DNA of 64,000 nucleotides from Cytophagales bacterium UBA2561 (lineage in GTDB: Bacteria > Bacteroidota > Bacteroidia > Cytophagales > Thermoflexibacteraceae), in the NCBI GenBank assembly GCA_002340355.1, contig DDLX01000043.1, positions 1-64,000 on the forward strand, given 5' to 3'. Both the position numbers and the translations under genes were made by a program. The notes beneath the pieces were generated by a model. It had not been told where the DNA came from, searched no databases, and saw only the letters and a program-made list of their open reading frames with translations. Positions 7,583-16,700 of the stretch are shown here, piece by piece. Position 1 is the first letter of the stretch. Every line of letters begins with the position of its first letter.

Positions 7583-9211
7583 ATGAACAAAGGATTTTTT
7601 AACGTCCCCACTCCTACTAACGAACCCATCAAAGAATACCGAGAAGGGTCACCTGAAAAACAGGCTTTCAAAAAAGTATTGGCAGAAATGAAAAGCCAAA
7701 CGATGGATATTCCGATGGTTATCGGGGGGGAGGAAGTCTATACCGATAATAAGGTTCGGATTTCGCCACCTTATGACCATCAACACATCTTAGGCTATTT
7801 CAATCAAGGTGATAAAACGGATGTACGACAAGCCATTAATGCCGCTCTTAATGCCAAAGCCCAATGGAACGCCTTATCGTGGGAACAACGAGCTTCCATT
7901 TTTTTGCGTGCCGCCGACCTACTAGCAGGACCCTACCGAGCCAAAATTAATGCGGCAACGATGTTGGCACAATCCAAAAATATTTTTCAGGCAGAAATTG
8001 ATTCGGCTTGTGAGATCATTGATTTTTTGCGCTTCAATGTGAAATACATGACCGAAATCTATGCTCAACAACCTGAGTCTTCGGCTGGTATTTGGAATCG
8101 ATTGGATTACAGACCATTAGAGGGATTTGTATTTGCAATTACACCTTTTAATTTTACGGCAATTGCAGGAAATTTGCCTGCGGCTCCTGCTTTGATGGGG
8201 AATACAGTAGTTTGGAAACCCGCAGATACACAAATTTATTCGGCTCATGTCTTAATGGAAGTTTTCCAAGAAGCGGGCGTTCCTGATGGCGTGATTAATT
8301 TGGTGTATGTCGATGGACCCGAAGCGGGTGAAGTTGTTTTTCAACATCCTGATTTTTCTGCCTTGCATTTTACAGGAAGCACAGGCGTTTTTCAACATCT
8401 CTGGAAAACTATTGGTGAAAATATTCACAAATACAAAACGTACCCCCGAATTGTAGGCGAAACAGGTGGTAAAGACTTTGTCATGGTACACCATTCGGCA
8501 GATCCTAAGGCAGTTGCTACGGGATTAGTGCGAGGTGCATTTGAGTTTCAGGGGCAGAAATGTTCCGCCGCTTCAAGGGCTTATATTCCTTCTAATCTTT
8601 GGGAAGAGGTCAAAAAATATTTGCTCGCCGATTTAGCTCAAATCAAAACAGGAACTCCCGAAGATTTTACCAATTTCGTCAATGCTGTCATTGATGAAAA
8701 AGCCTTTGATAAAATCACTAAATATATTGACCAAGCCAAAGAAGATCAAGTAGAAATTTTGGCAGGTGGAACTTATGATAAGTCAGAAGGATACTTCATT
8801 GAACCGACTGTTTTGAAGGTCGAAGATCCACTCTATACCACCATGCAGGAAGAGATTTTCGGTCCCGTTTTGACGATTTATGTTTATCATGAAAGTCGTT
8901 ATGAAGATACCTTACGGCTCGTAGACGAAACTTCACCTTATGCGCTTACAGGTTCAATTTTTGCTAAAGATCGGTATGCGATTGACTTGGCATACAAGAA
9001 GTTAGAGAATGCAGCAGGTAATTTTTATATTAATGATAAACCTACGGGAGCGGTCGTTGGTCAGCAACCATTTGGCGGTGCCAGAGGTTCAGGAACTAAT
9101 GATAAAGCAGGAGCAATGATGAACTTATTACGATGGGTTTCTGCTCGAACTGTTAAAGAAACTTTTGTTTCACCAACCGACTACCGTTATCCTTTTATGG
9201 AAGCCAAATAA
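7583..9211 (+). CDS. pruA: 1-pyrroline-5-carboxylate dehydrogenase
   Basis: 542 aa, the length of the single-domain P5C dehydrogenases found in Bacteroidota. It oxidises glutamate semialdehyde/P5C to glutamate with NAD+, the second step of proline catabolism. ALDH features: ITPFNFTAIAGNLPAAPAL and VVWKPA (cofactor-binding region), GSTGVFQHLW, VGETGGKDF with the general-base Glu, and FQGQKCSAASRAY with the nucleophilic Cys (about residue 330). GPVLTIYVY and QQPFGGARGSGTNDKAG complete the family pattern. ATG 7583 is preceded by an A-rich leader. No proline dehydrogenase is adjacent. The gene and its downstream neighbour are flanked by family B repeats. Confidence 0.95.
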   Translation: MNKGFFNVPTPTNEPIKEYREGSPEKQAFKKVLAEMKSQTMDIPMVIGGEEVYTDNKVRISPPYDHQHILGYFNQGDKTDVRQAINAALNAKAQWNALSWEQRASIFLRAADLLAGPYRAKINAATMLAQSKNIFQAEIDSACEIIDFLRFNVKYMTEIYAQQPESSAGIWNRLDYRPLEGFVFAITPFNFTAIAGNLPAAPALMGNTVVWKPADTQIYSAHVLMEVFQEAGVPDGVINLVYVDGPEAGEVVFQHPDFSALHFTGSTGVFQHLWKTIGENIHKYKTYPRIVGETGGKDFVMVHHSADPKAVATGLVRGAFEFQGQKCSAASRAYIPSNLWEEVKKYLLADLAQIKTGTPEDFTNFVNAVIDEKAFDKITKYIDQAKEDQVEILAGGTYDKSEGYFIEPTVLKVEDPLYTTMQEEIFGPVLTIYVYHESRYEDTLRLVDETSPYALTGSIFAKDRYAIDLAYKKLENAAGNFYINDKPTGAVVGQQPFGGARGSGTNDKAGAMMNLLRWVSARTVKETFVSPTDYRYPFMEAK

Positions 9212-9227
9212 GATGTTCTAATCCAAT

Positions 9228-9261
9228 AAACCCGTCAGATTCTTAAAAATTTGACGGGTTT
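9228..9261. terminator. bidirectional terminator between pruA and the small gene
   Basis: Stem AAACCCGTCA / TGACGGGTTT with a 14-nt loop, between two convergent genes. Confidence 0.8.
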
Positions 9262-9267
9262 AAAAAC

Positions 9268-9507
9268 TTATTCCAAAATTTCTTTTTTCTCCTCGACAGC
9301 TAAATATTCTTTTTTGCATCTATCTAAATAAACTCGAATACTGTACAACGCATGATAAATCAATTGTTTACGGTCACTGGGTTCGCCCTCAGTAACCAAA
9401 CAATAAAGTGCATCATACAAAAGTTCAGAATAATCATCTAATTCATAGGTTTGCAGAAATGAAATAAAATCTTCGGCTAAAATTTCCGTTTGGGTTACGT
9501 TTTTCAT
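9268..9507 (-). CDS. small acidic helical protein of unknown function
   Basis: 79 aa, no signal peptide. The sequence is rich in Glu, Asp, Leu and Tyr and is predicted to be all helix (LAEDFISFLQTYELDDYSEL, then DRKQLIYHALYSIRVYLDRC). I do not recognise a family. The ATG at 9507 follows an A-rich leader. It converges with pruA across a shared terminator, and its upstream side is occupied by a family B repeat, which probably holds or displaces its promoter. Confidence 0.6.
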   Translation of the reverse strand: MKNVTQTEILAEDFISFLQTYELDDYSELLYDALYCLVTEGEPSDRKQLIYHALYSIRVYLDRCKKEYLAVEEKKEILE

Positions 9508-9576
9508 GTTTTTAGAATTTAAAAAATGATTAGGGAATCTTATCTTTGGAAAAGTTTATTTAGCTCTACCAAATTT

Positions 9577-9767
9577 CAATAGTTCGTATGTTTTGCCTAA
9601 CTCTCTAAGATTTTTAAACTCTTTGAGTGTTAATATATTGATTTTCAAAAAATTATTATTTATTTCCATAGCATGGGGTTCGCAAACTCCACGCTACGTA
9701 AGTGATTGATTAATAATATATTCCGATTTTAGGAAATTATATTAATAACAAAATATACGAACTATTG
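9577..9767. repeat. MITE-like repeat family B, copy 2
   Basis: About 191 bp with near-perfect inverted ends: CAATAGTTCGTATGTTTTG on the left against CAATAGTTCGTATATTTTG on the complement of the right, one mismatch. The internal part from about 9640 matches copy 1 at 7398-7545, including the TTATTTCCATAG...ACGTAAGT block around a central imperfect palindrome. No clear target duplication is visible. It fills most of the gap 9508-9870. Confidence 0.75.
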
Positions 9768-9786
9768 TATTTCTTTTTATAAGTAT

Positions 9787-9817
9787 ATGTCTGCAAACAT
9801 ACAAACAAATGTCTGCA
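9787..9817 (+). promoter_or_regulatory. candidate operator: direct repeat before the first XRE gene
   Basis: ATGTCTGCA occurs twice, starting 22 bp apart (9787 and 9809), about two helical turns. The first copy is part of the near-palindrome TGTCTGCAAACA. The stretch TATAAGTATAT just before it recurs at 11140-11150 upstream of the third XRE frame. This is consistent with an autoregulatory operator; it is inferred, not shown. Confidence 0.35.
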
Positions 9818-9870
9818 TAAAACAAACAATCCTCGTTATTTTTTTTAAAAAAACATTTGTATCCATAGAA

Positions 9871-10305
9871 ATGAAAAATATCAATGATAGAATTCAGTAT
9901 TTAATAACCTCTAAAGGTTTGAATAAGCGTTCATTTGCTAGAAAAATAGGCGTTGATTCTACCAAAATACAAAATATAGTAAAAGGTAGAAACGTAGGCA
10001 CAAAAGATGCTCCAGAGTATAAGAAAAACCCACCAAGCTATGATATTATCATTAGAATACTGACAACATTTAATGATATTGATGCTTATTGGTTATTATT
10101 TGACGATTATAAAAAATTAAATGTTTGCAAAAAAGAAGTTCGGAGAAACATATCAACTACGGACAGGCAGATAGAGCAAAAAGAAGATACAAAAGTGAAT
10201 GAATTGCAGACGCAAATAAATAAATTAGAGGAACAAAACACATTATTAATAGAAGAAAAAAATAAGCTATACAAGATATTAGACCAGCTTTCAGCTAAAA
10301 AATAG
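9871..10305 (+). CDS. XRE-type helix-turn-helix regulator with coiled-coil tail
   Basis: 144 aa from the ATG at 9871. Initiation at 9787 would add 28 residues that show no conserved character and would place the operator-like repeats inside the gene, so 9871 is preferred. Residues 1-75 form an XRE/Cro-type HTH (DRIQYLITSKGLNKRSFARK, then VDSTKIQNIVKGR). Residues ~95-144 are a leucine-heptad coiled coil (VNELQTQINKLEEQNTLLIE), probably for dimerisation. This layout is common in small repressors of Bacteroidota phages and accessory regions. It is the first of three related frames. Confidence 0.75.
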   Translation: MKNINDRIQYLITSKGLNKRSFARKIGVDSTKIQNIVKGRNVGTKDAPEYKKNPPSYDIIIRILTTFNDIDAYWLLFDDYKKLNVCKKEVRRNISTTDRQIEQKEDTKVNELQTQINKLEEQNTLLIEEKNKLYKILDQLSAKK

Positions 10306-10758
10306 CGATATAACAAAACAAAGAAGAAATATAACGGTAAATTCACCAACCTAAACAAAATGTTCAGGTTCATGTTCAGGTTTGATACTCTTTAAGATTC
10401 TTTAATTCGTTTCAGAGGGTTTGTATTTCAGGGGTGTTCAGGGCATTATAGGCTATCGTTTAAACGCACTTAAATGCTGTTTTTCATATTTTCGTTTAAA
10501 ACTTATTTATTCGACAGCTTCTTTTAAGACCATTTCCACCAAAAAGAAAGTTTTTATAAACCCTTACTAATTGAGTTAAGATAGCTAAAAGAAAAAATCT
10601 TATGATTAATTTTATTAGTATATTTGCTAAATATTATTTTGCCCAGATTTGTGGCATTCGTTTCTTCTTTTTTATTAGAACTCATATACAAATATATCTA
10701 CTTATTAGATTGAAAACAAATTTTTAGATTAGAAAATCAAAATAAATCTATTTGAAAG
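10306..10758. other. intergenic stretch with a tandem 12-bp repeat
   Basis: No gene is seen. A tandem duplication ATGTTCAGGTTC/ATGTTCAGGTTT lies at 10360-10383, with a third related GTGTTCAGG at about 10434. The rest is A/T-rich leader to the next XRE gene. The repeats could be an operator or relics of an insertion. Confidence 0.4.
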
Positions 10759-11127
10759 ATGGTAACTAAGGAAAATTTAGGCAAATTGATAAAATTTTTT
10801 CGAGAAAAGAAAGGCTTATCTGTTAAGGCTTTAGCAACCAAAGTCCCAAGAAGCCAAAGTGGACTAACAGAAATTGAAAATGGTAAACGTTTTCCTAAAC
10901 TTCAGTTACTTATAGATATTTGTAATGAATTGGATATTAATATTGCAGAAGTATTTTATTATTTAGATCGTGTAGAAGAAATAGATTTGCAACATCTTGA
11001 TCAGGGACTTCAATCTAACAACAGAAAAGACAAGAAAGACGAAAAAATAGAGGCTCTTAAAAGGGAAGTTAATAGATTAAAGGTAGAAATCTACGATATT
11101 CAAAATAAGGATAAAATAAAAAAATAA
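10759..11127 (+). CDS. XRE-type helix-turn-helix regulator with coiled-coil tail
   Basis: 122 aa. Residues 5-65 are a typical Cro/CI HTH: LGKLIKFFREKKGLSVKALA, SQSGLTEIENGKRFPKLQ, LLIDICNELDINIAEVFYYL. Residues ~90-118 form a short charged coiled coil (KIEALKREVNRLKVEIYDIQ). Unlike the upstream regulator, the HTH matches the classical SinR/HipB-like form. ATG 10759 follows an A-rich leader. It probably binds DNA as a dimer; its target is unknown. Confidence 0.75.
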   Translation: MVTKENLGKLIKFFREKKGLSVKALATKVPRSQSGLTEIENGKRFPKLQLLIDICNELDINIAEVFYYLDRVEEIDLQHLDQGLQSNNRKDKKDEKIEALKREVNRLKVEIYDIQNKDKIKK

Positions 11128-11209
11128 CAGCTCTTTCTATAAGTATATATATGCAACAATAATATTAAAAAACAATATCCCAAAGTATCTCGGAAAATGT
11201 CTTGTAAAA

Positions 11210-11389
11210 ATGTTATCAAAAAATAATTCTGTAAATGAAAGAATAGCAGAAATCATAGGATTATATGACTTAAATATAAATTCTTTCTCTAAAAATATAA
11301 ACATAAATTCATCGGTTATTCATAATATTGTTTGCCTCAACTGTTCACAAAAGCCCAACCTTATAAACGATATAAAAATTATTAACTAA
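11210..11389 (+). CDS. truncated XRE-type HTH frame
   Basis: 59 aa. The peptide aligns by eye to the first half of the HTH protein at 9871 (NERIAEIIGLYDLNINSFSK, then NISSSVIHNIV, then KPNLINDIKIIN) and stops before a full HTH domain or tail is completed. Its upstream sequence TATAAGTATATATATGCAA resembles the region before the first regulator. It is either a decayed duplicate or a mini-repressor. It occupies the centre of the gap 11128-11551. Confidence 0.45.
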   Translation: MLSKNNSVNERIAEIIGLYDLNINSFSKNININSSVIHNIVCLNCSQKPNLINDIKIIN

Positions 11390-11462
11390 GCAACTTATCC
11401 AATAAATAAAACTTAATAAATTTAAAATTTAACTAAAAAAATAGTAAAAATCTTCTGAGAAA

Positions 11463-11500
11463 TCCTAATTTCCAAAATTTTACTGTATTTTGGGAATCCG
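11463..11500. promoter_or_regulatory. palindrome upstream of porX
   Basis: ATCC-taa-TTTCCAAAAT and ATTTTGGGAA-TCC form an imperfect inverted repeat around 11463-11498, about 50 bp before the porX ATG. It could be a terminator for the upstream region or an operator. There is no T-run, so a protein-binding site is slightly more likely. Confidence 0.3.
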
Positions 11501-11551
11501 AATTAAATAAAAATACCAAAACTATCATTGACCAATAAAGTCAAATCTTCT

Positions 11552-13099
11552 ATGCAACGATATAGTATTTTGTGGGCAGATGACGAAATTGATTTGCTCA
11601 AACCTCATATTTTGTTTCTGACCAAAAAAGGCTATGATATCACCCCTGTCAATAGTGGAGCTGATGCCTTAGACCAAATTAAGGAAACTCCCTTTGACCT
11701 GATCTTTTTAGATGAAAATATGCCAGGTATGACAGGCTTGGAAACTCTGGAACAAATCAAAGCGACTCAGCCCCATATTCCTGTCGTGATGATTACCAAG
11801 AGCGAAGAAGAATACATTATGGAGGAGGCGATTGGAGCTAAAATTGCCGATTATCTCATTAAGCCCCTGAATCCCAATCAAATATTACTTTCAGCAAAAA
11901 AGATTTTACAACGCCAAACACTCGTGACCGAAAAAACAAATCGGAATTATCAGCAAGAATTTCGGGCAATTAGTATGGCATTTAGTGAAGAAATGGATTT
12001 TCAGGAGTGGGCAGAAGTCTATAAGAAATTAGTGTATTGGGAACTAGAAATCGAAGACACAATTGAGCAAAGCATGGAGGAAGTGATTGAAATGCAGAAA
12101 GATGAAGCCAATGCGAATTTCTCAAAATTTATTGCTGAAAACTATGAATCGTGGTTAAATGATGATGTTCCTGCACCCGTCTTATCGCATGATTTGATGT
12201 ACGAAAAGGTCTTTCCACACTTGCAAGCCGATCAGCCTTTGTTTTTTATTTTGATGGATAATTTGCGTTTTGACCAATGGCGCATACTGGCACCAACGAT
12301 TAATAATTTGTTTAATGTTGTTGAGGAAAGTACCTACTATTCCATTTTACCTACCACAACAGCTTATGCACGTAATGCTATTTTTTCGGGATTAACCCCC
12401 AAAGAAATGCAGGAATATCATCCTGAATATTGGGGAGATGAACTTGAAGGCTCGAAAAATAATCATGAAGAAGACTTCCTACGCGTCCAATTAGAAGAAT
12501 ATGAGTTGCCAATTCGATTTTCTTATAATAAAATCATTCATGCCAATCAAGGTAAAAATTTAGTTGATAATTTTCAGAACCTACTTCATAACCAACTAAA
12601 TGCAATTGTTTATAACTTCGTAGATATGCTTTCGCATGCCCGAACGGATATGAATATGATTCGGGAATTGGCTCCTGATGAAGGGGCATATCGATCTTTG
12701 ACAAAATCGTGGTTTTCGCATTCCTCTTGTCTGGAAATGATGAAATTAATTGCCGAGAGGGGGTACAAATTAATTTTAACAACTGATCATGGTACAATTC
12801 GTACCAAACGTCCTTACAAAATTATTGGAGATCGTCATACGAACACCAATTTACGATATAAACACGGGAAAAATTTGAACTATGATACTCGCAATGTCTA
12901 TATCTGTAAGAAACCAGACCGTCTTTGTTTGCCACAAGGCAACCTAACTTCGAGTTATGTTTTTGCAACTGAAGACTACTTTTTTGCTTATCCGAATAAC
13001 TATAATCATTACGTCAAATACTATCGAGATACTTTCCAACATGGTGGCGTTTCGATGGAAGAAATGATTATTCCATTTATTGTTTTAGAACCTAAATAA
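11552..13099 (+). CDS. porX: PorX: response regulator with PglZ (alkaline-phosphatase fold) domain
   Basis: 515 aa from the ATG at 11552; a TTG 24 bp upstream is less likely because MQRYSILWADDEID is the expected N-terminus. Residues 1-125 are a REC domain with the acidic pocket D10/D11, phosphoacceptor D54 (LIFLDENMPG) and K107-region (YLIKPL). Residues ~160-515 are the PglZ/alkaline-phosphatase-like domain with FFILMDNLRFDQW, LPTTTAYARNAIFSG (Thr nucleophile region), FVDMLSHAR, TTDHGT and the terminal FQHGGVSMEEMIIPF metal site. In other Bacteroidota PorX works with the kinase PorY and sigma factor SigP to control the type IX secretion system; neither partner is in the window. Confidence 0.93.
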   Translation: MQRYSILWADDEIDLLKPHILFLTKKGYDITPVNSGADALDQIKETPFDLIFLDENMPGMTGLETLEQIKATQPHIPVVMITKSEEEYIMEEAIGAKIADYLIKPLNPNQILLSAKKILQRQTLVTEKTNRNYQQEFRAISMAFSEEMDFQEWAEVYKKLVYWELEIEDTIEQSMEEVIEMQKDEANANFSKFIAENYESWLNDDVPAPVLSHDLMYEKVFPHLQADQPLFFILMDNLRFDQWRILAPTINNLFNVVEESTYYSILPTTTAYARNAIFSGLTPKEMQEYHPEYWGDELEGSKNNHEEDFLRVQLEEYELPIRFSYNKIIHANQGKNLVDNFQNLLHNQLNAIVYNFVDMLSHARTDMNMIRELAPDEGAYRSLTKSWFSHSSCLEMMKLIAERGYKLILTTDHGTIRTKRPYKIIGDRHTNTNLRYKHGKNLNYDTRNVYICKKPDRLCLPQGNLTSSYVFATEDYFFAYPNNYNHYVKYYRDTFQHGGVSMEEMIIPFIVLEPK

Positions 13100-13518
13100 A
13101 TAATGCGATTATAAATAGATACCAGCTAGTTTTGAAACAATAACCTCACATCAATAGTCTATCTCACATGATCTTGTTTTATAAATATATTTAAAATAAG
13201 TCCATAAATCTGGTAAGAAGTAAGCATACCTTATTGTTTATCAATATAAAGGGAGTATGTAGCTCACTGAATCAATTAGCAGTTAGTTCATTAAGCTATA
13301 AGTATTGTTAGAGCCGTTTGGCATAATAATTTTATTAAAATTAATATAGATTAAATATAAATAATTACTTAATTTATTACAAATTCTGGATTATTGGTTG
13401 CTGAGCGATGATTTGACGAATTTGAATCTATAAGGTTATTTTTTTTAATTTCTTTTATAAATACTAATTTAATCTGAAGTCCGTTCTCTAGTAAGAGATA
13501 AAATTTATGATTACTAAC

Positions 13519-13545
13519 TTTTTTGGACAGAAAATTGTATTTTTG
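13519..13545 (+). promoter_or_regulatory. promoter candidate for the multi-PAS kinase
   Basis: TTTTTTG, 12-nt spacer, TATTTTTG. The second box fits the Bacteroidota -7 consensus TAnnTTTG, but the spacer is shorter than the usual 18-20 nt. The same arrangement with the same spacer and similar spacer bases (AAAA, then G before the -7 box) precedes the PAS/SpoIIE gene at 18740-18766. Confidence 0.5.
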
Positions 13546-13624
13546 CTTATACTTTATAGCTCACTGCTTAGTTAATTTTTAGTAGCCCGATTCCTTCCCA
13601 TTTTATTGATTTTTTTGAAGATAT

Positions 13625-13656
13625 CAAAACAAAGAATCTACTTCGTTTTGTTTTTT
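13625..13656 (+). terminator. terminator-like hairpin in the kinase leader
   Basis: CAAAAC-a-AAG ... CTT-c-GTTTTG with a 6-nt loop, followed by six T. It lies about 80 bp after the promoter candidate and 80 bp before the kinase ATG, so it could attenuate the kinase or end a ~105-nt small transcript. Confidence 0.4.
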
Positions 13657-13736
13657 GATTGATTACACATATTTATTATACAGATTGATTATATTATCCT
13701 AAATATCAGGAGTTTTCCTTCAAATAGTTTGAGTGT

Positions 13737-16700
13737 ATGAAACTCATTGTAAATAAATTACTATCCAAACAGACAAAACTGCGTTGGTTAATTTTTGGCA
13801 GTTTGATGCTATTTTTAATTATCTCAGAATTTGTTGCTCAGAAGGTAATCGCAGACCAAATGTACAGTTCAGAGGTGATTAATTTGGCGGTTCACCAGCG
13901 TATGATTAGTCAAAACATTGCCAAATATGCGTGGAAAATCAAAGCCCATGCCCACCAGATGTCTGAGAAAGATTTTGAGAAATTACAACAACTTGCCGAA
14001 GAGTGGGAAAATAGTCATATTCATTTGGTGAGTGGGCAAGAAAGCATCGGTACTACCTATCAAAACAGTCATAAAATTAAAAAATTATATATACAGAAAG
14101 AGCCTCATTTTCAAGAAATTCTACGATGTTCACGGCGTTTATTAACTTTTCCTGATATACAACAGATGAAAATTTGTACCGAAAAAATTCTTAAACATGA
14201 ACAGTTATTCTTAATTATTTCTGATGAAATTATACGCCAATATAAAGCTGAAAATCAGGAGAAAGTCGCCATTTCAAAATTCACAGGACTACTCACTACC
14301 AGCCTGCTTGGATTGCTTGTAATAGCAATAGCCTATCTTACCTATCGAACACAATCGGCAAAAAATAAGGAATTGGCTTATCTCAATAACCGCCTCAAAG
14401 AAAATAACCAAGAATTGACTTCGGCAAATAATGGACTTAGTTATCTAAATGAAAAAATCTCCGAAGTCAAAAAGAAACTTGAAATTGTACTAGATAATAC
14501 GACCCAATCTTTTATTCTATTGGATTCCAAAGGTCAAATTCAGTTTTTTAATCGAAAAGCTCAAGCCCTGATGCGGGTTACTCAAGGCATAACGATGGAA
14601 GAAAAAATGAGTATTTATGATATTATTCCTAAAGAATACTTTACTGAATTTCAGGAACATATTGCTTATTCATTTGAAGGAGAGCCTATTACGGCAGAAT
14701 ACCAAATTCAAACCCTACATTCACGGACACTTTGGTTACAATACCGTTTGATTCCTGTTTTTGGGAAAAAGCGGGAGGTAGAGGGTTTATTAGTGAATAT
14801 TGCAGATATAAATGACCGCAAAAATGCCCAACAAGCACTTGCTGAAAATGAAGAAAAATACCGCTCCTTGTTCCGAAATATGGCTTCGGGCTTTGTTCTG
14901 ATCAATCTTCAGGAAACTGAAAAAGGCAGGCAGGAAATTATTCAGGAAGTGAATTCGTCTTTCGAGGAAATCATGAACTTAGATGCCGAAGCGGTGCAAG
15001 GTAAAGCTTTTCAGGATGTTTTTTCTTATTTCGATTTTTCAAAATCACCTTACAAAGAACTGACTATCAAAGTACTACGAGGTGAAGTCGTTCAGTTTGA
15101 ACTCTTTTTTAAACCACTAAAGAAATATCTTGAGATTCTGGCTTATACACCGCGCAAAGCTCAAATTGCATTATTAATTCGAGATATTACTGATCGTAAG
15201 GAAACGGAGTCTGCTCTACAAGATAGTGAAACTCGTTATCATTTGATGGTTTCTAATATTCCGAATACTGATGTCTTTATGTTTGACCAAAAGATGCGGT
15301 TTATTTTAGTACGTGGAAAGGAGATGTTGAAAAAAGGAAAAACCTTTACTGATTATGAGGGCTTAACACTTGAGGATGCCTTCGATAATTTGAGTGCTAA
15401 AGTTTTACATCCTTATTTTAAACAAGCCTTACTCGGACAAGCTACTCAAGAGGATTTATATTTAGAAAAACAATGGTATCAAATCCAGATTATTCCCTTG
15501 ACTCATGAGAATGGGCAAGTTTATGGCGGCGTATTATTGGCACAGAATGTAAATGAAAAACAAGAAGCATCCGAAAAAATGAAGCAAATGAATGAGGAAT
15601 TGAGGAGTATGAACAGTCAGCTTCAAGCGTCACAACAAAAATTATTACAAGCCCAAGACAATACCAAAAAAATCTATAAGATTACATCTCGTGTATCGGG
15701 AAATCTTCAACATCAAATCAAATATGCACTCCAAGCTCTAACCGAAATCTTTGATTTAGAACTCGCTATTATAAGTAAAATTGAAGGAAACGATTACATT
15801 GTTGTTGATTTTTATTCAGCTGACCCAAATATGGGGTTACAAATAGGAACGAGTTTCGATTTCAAAAATACCTATTGTAGTATTACCTATTCGCATGATG
15901 ATATTATTGCTATTCATAGTATGAAAAATTCACGCTATCATCGGCATCCGTGTTATAAAAATTTTCAACTAGAGGCTTATATCGGAATGCCACTTTGGGT
16001 AAATGGAAAACGCTACGGAACAATCAACTTTTCCTCTCCGAGACCACGTGATGAGTTTTCCGAATACGAAAAAGAATACCTCATGATCTTGGCGCAATGG
16101 GTCAGTGGATTGCTTGTTCGAATAGAGGCAGAAAATCATGTTCAACAAATTAATCAACGCTTACAAACAAGTAATGAAGAATTACGAGCCTCTGAAGAAA
16201 AACTAATAGAATTAAATTCGGATTTAGGGAATCAAAAATTAGAATTACAATTACTTAATCAAGAATTATCAACTCAGAAATTAGCTTTAGATTTAGCGGC
16301 TATCGTGGCAATTACGGATGCAAGAGGGAGAATTACCTATGTCAATGATAAGTTTTGTGAAATCTCAAGATATACTCGAAAAGAGCTTTTGGGACAAGAT
16401 CACCAGATTTTGAATTCGGGTTATCATCCTAAAAAATTCTTTCAGGATATGTGGTACACGATTGTCCGTAAACCTTGGCGAGGCACTATTCGAAATCGAG
16501 CAAAAGATGGTACTTTATATTGGGTAGATTCGACTATCATTCCATTTTTTGATACAGAAGGTCGCCCCGAAAAATTCCTTGCGATTCGGTTTGATATTAC
16601 GCCTCGTATTGAAGCTGAAGACAAATTACGCCAATCTGAATATGTTTTACAGGCACATTTCAATAGTTCAGTAGATGCTTATTTATTGGTAGATAAGATG

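Larger units (their letters stand above)
13100..13736. other. 637-bp gap before the giant kinase
   Basis: No gene is seen. It holds a promoter candidate at 13519-13545 and a hairpin with T-run at 13625-13656, both listed separately. The first 400 bp are A/T-rich with no frame or repeat that I can support. Confidence 0.5.

Noticed and set aside
10360..10440. CRISPR array from repeated TTCAGG units
   Set aside because: Units are 12 bp, adjacent and without unique spacers.
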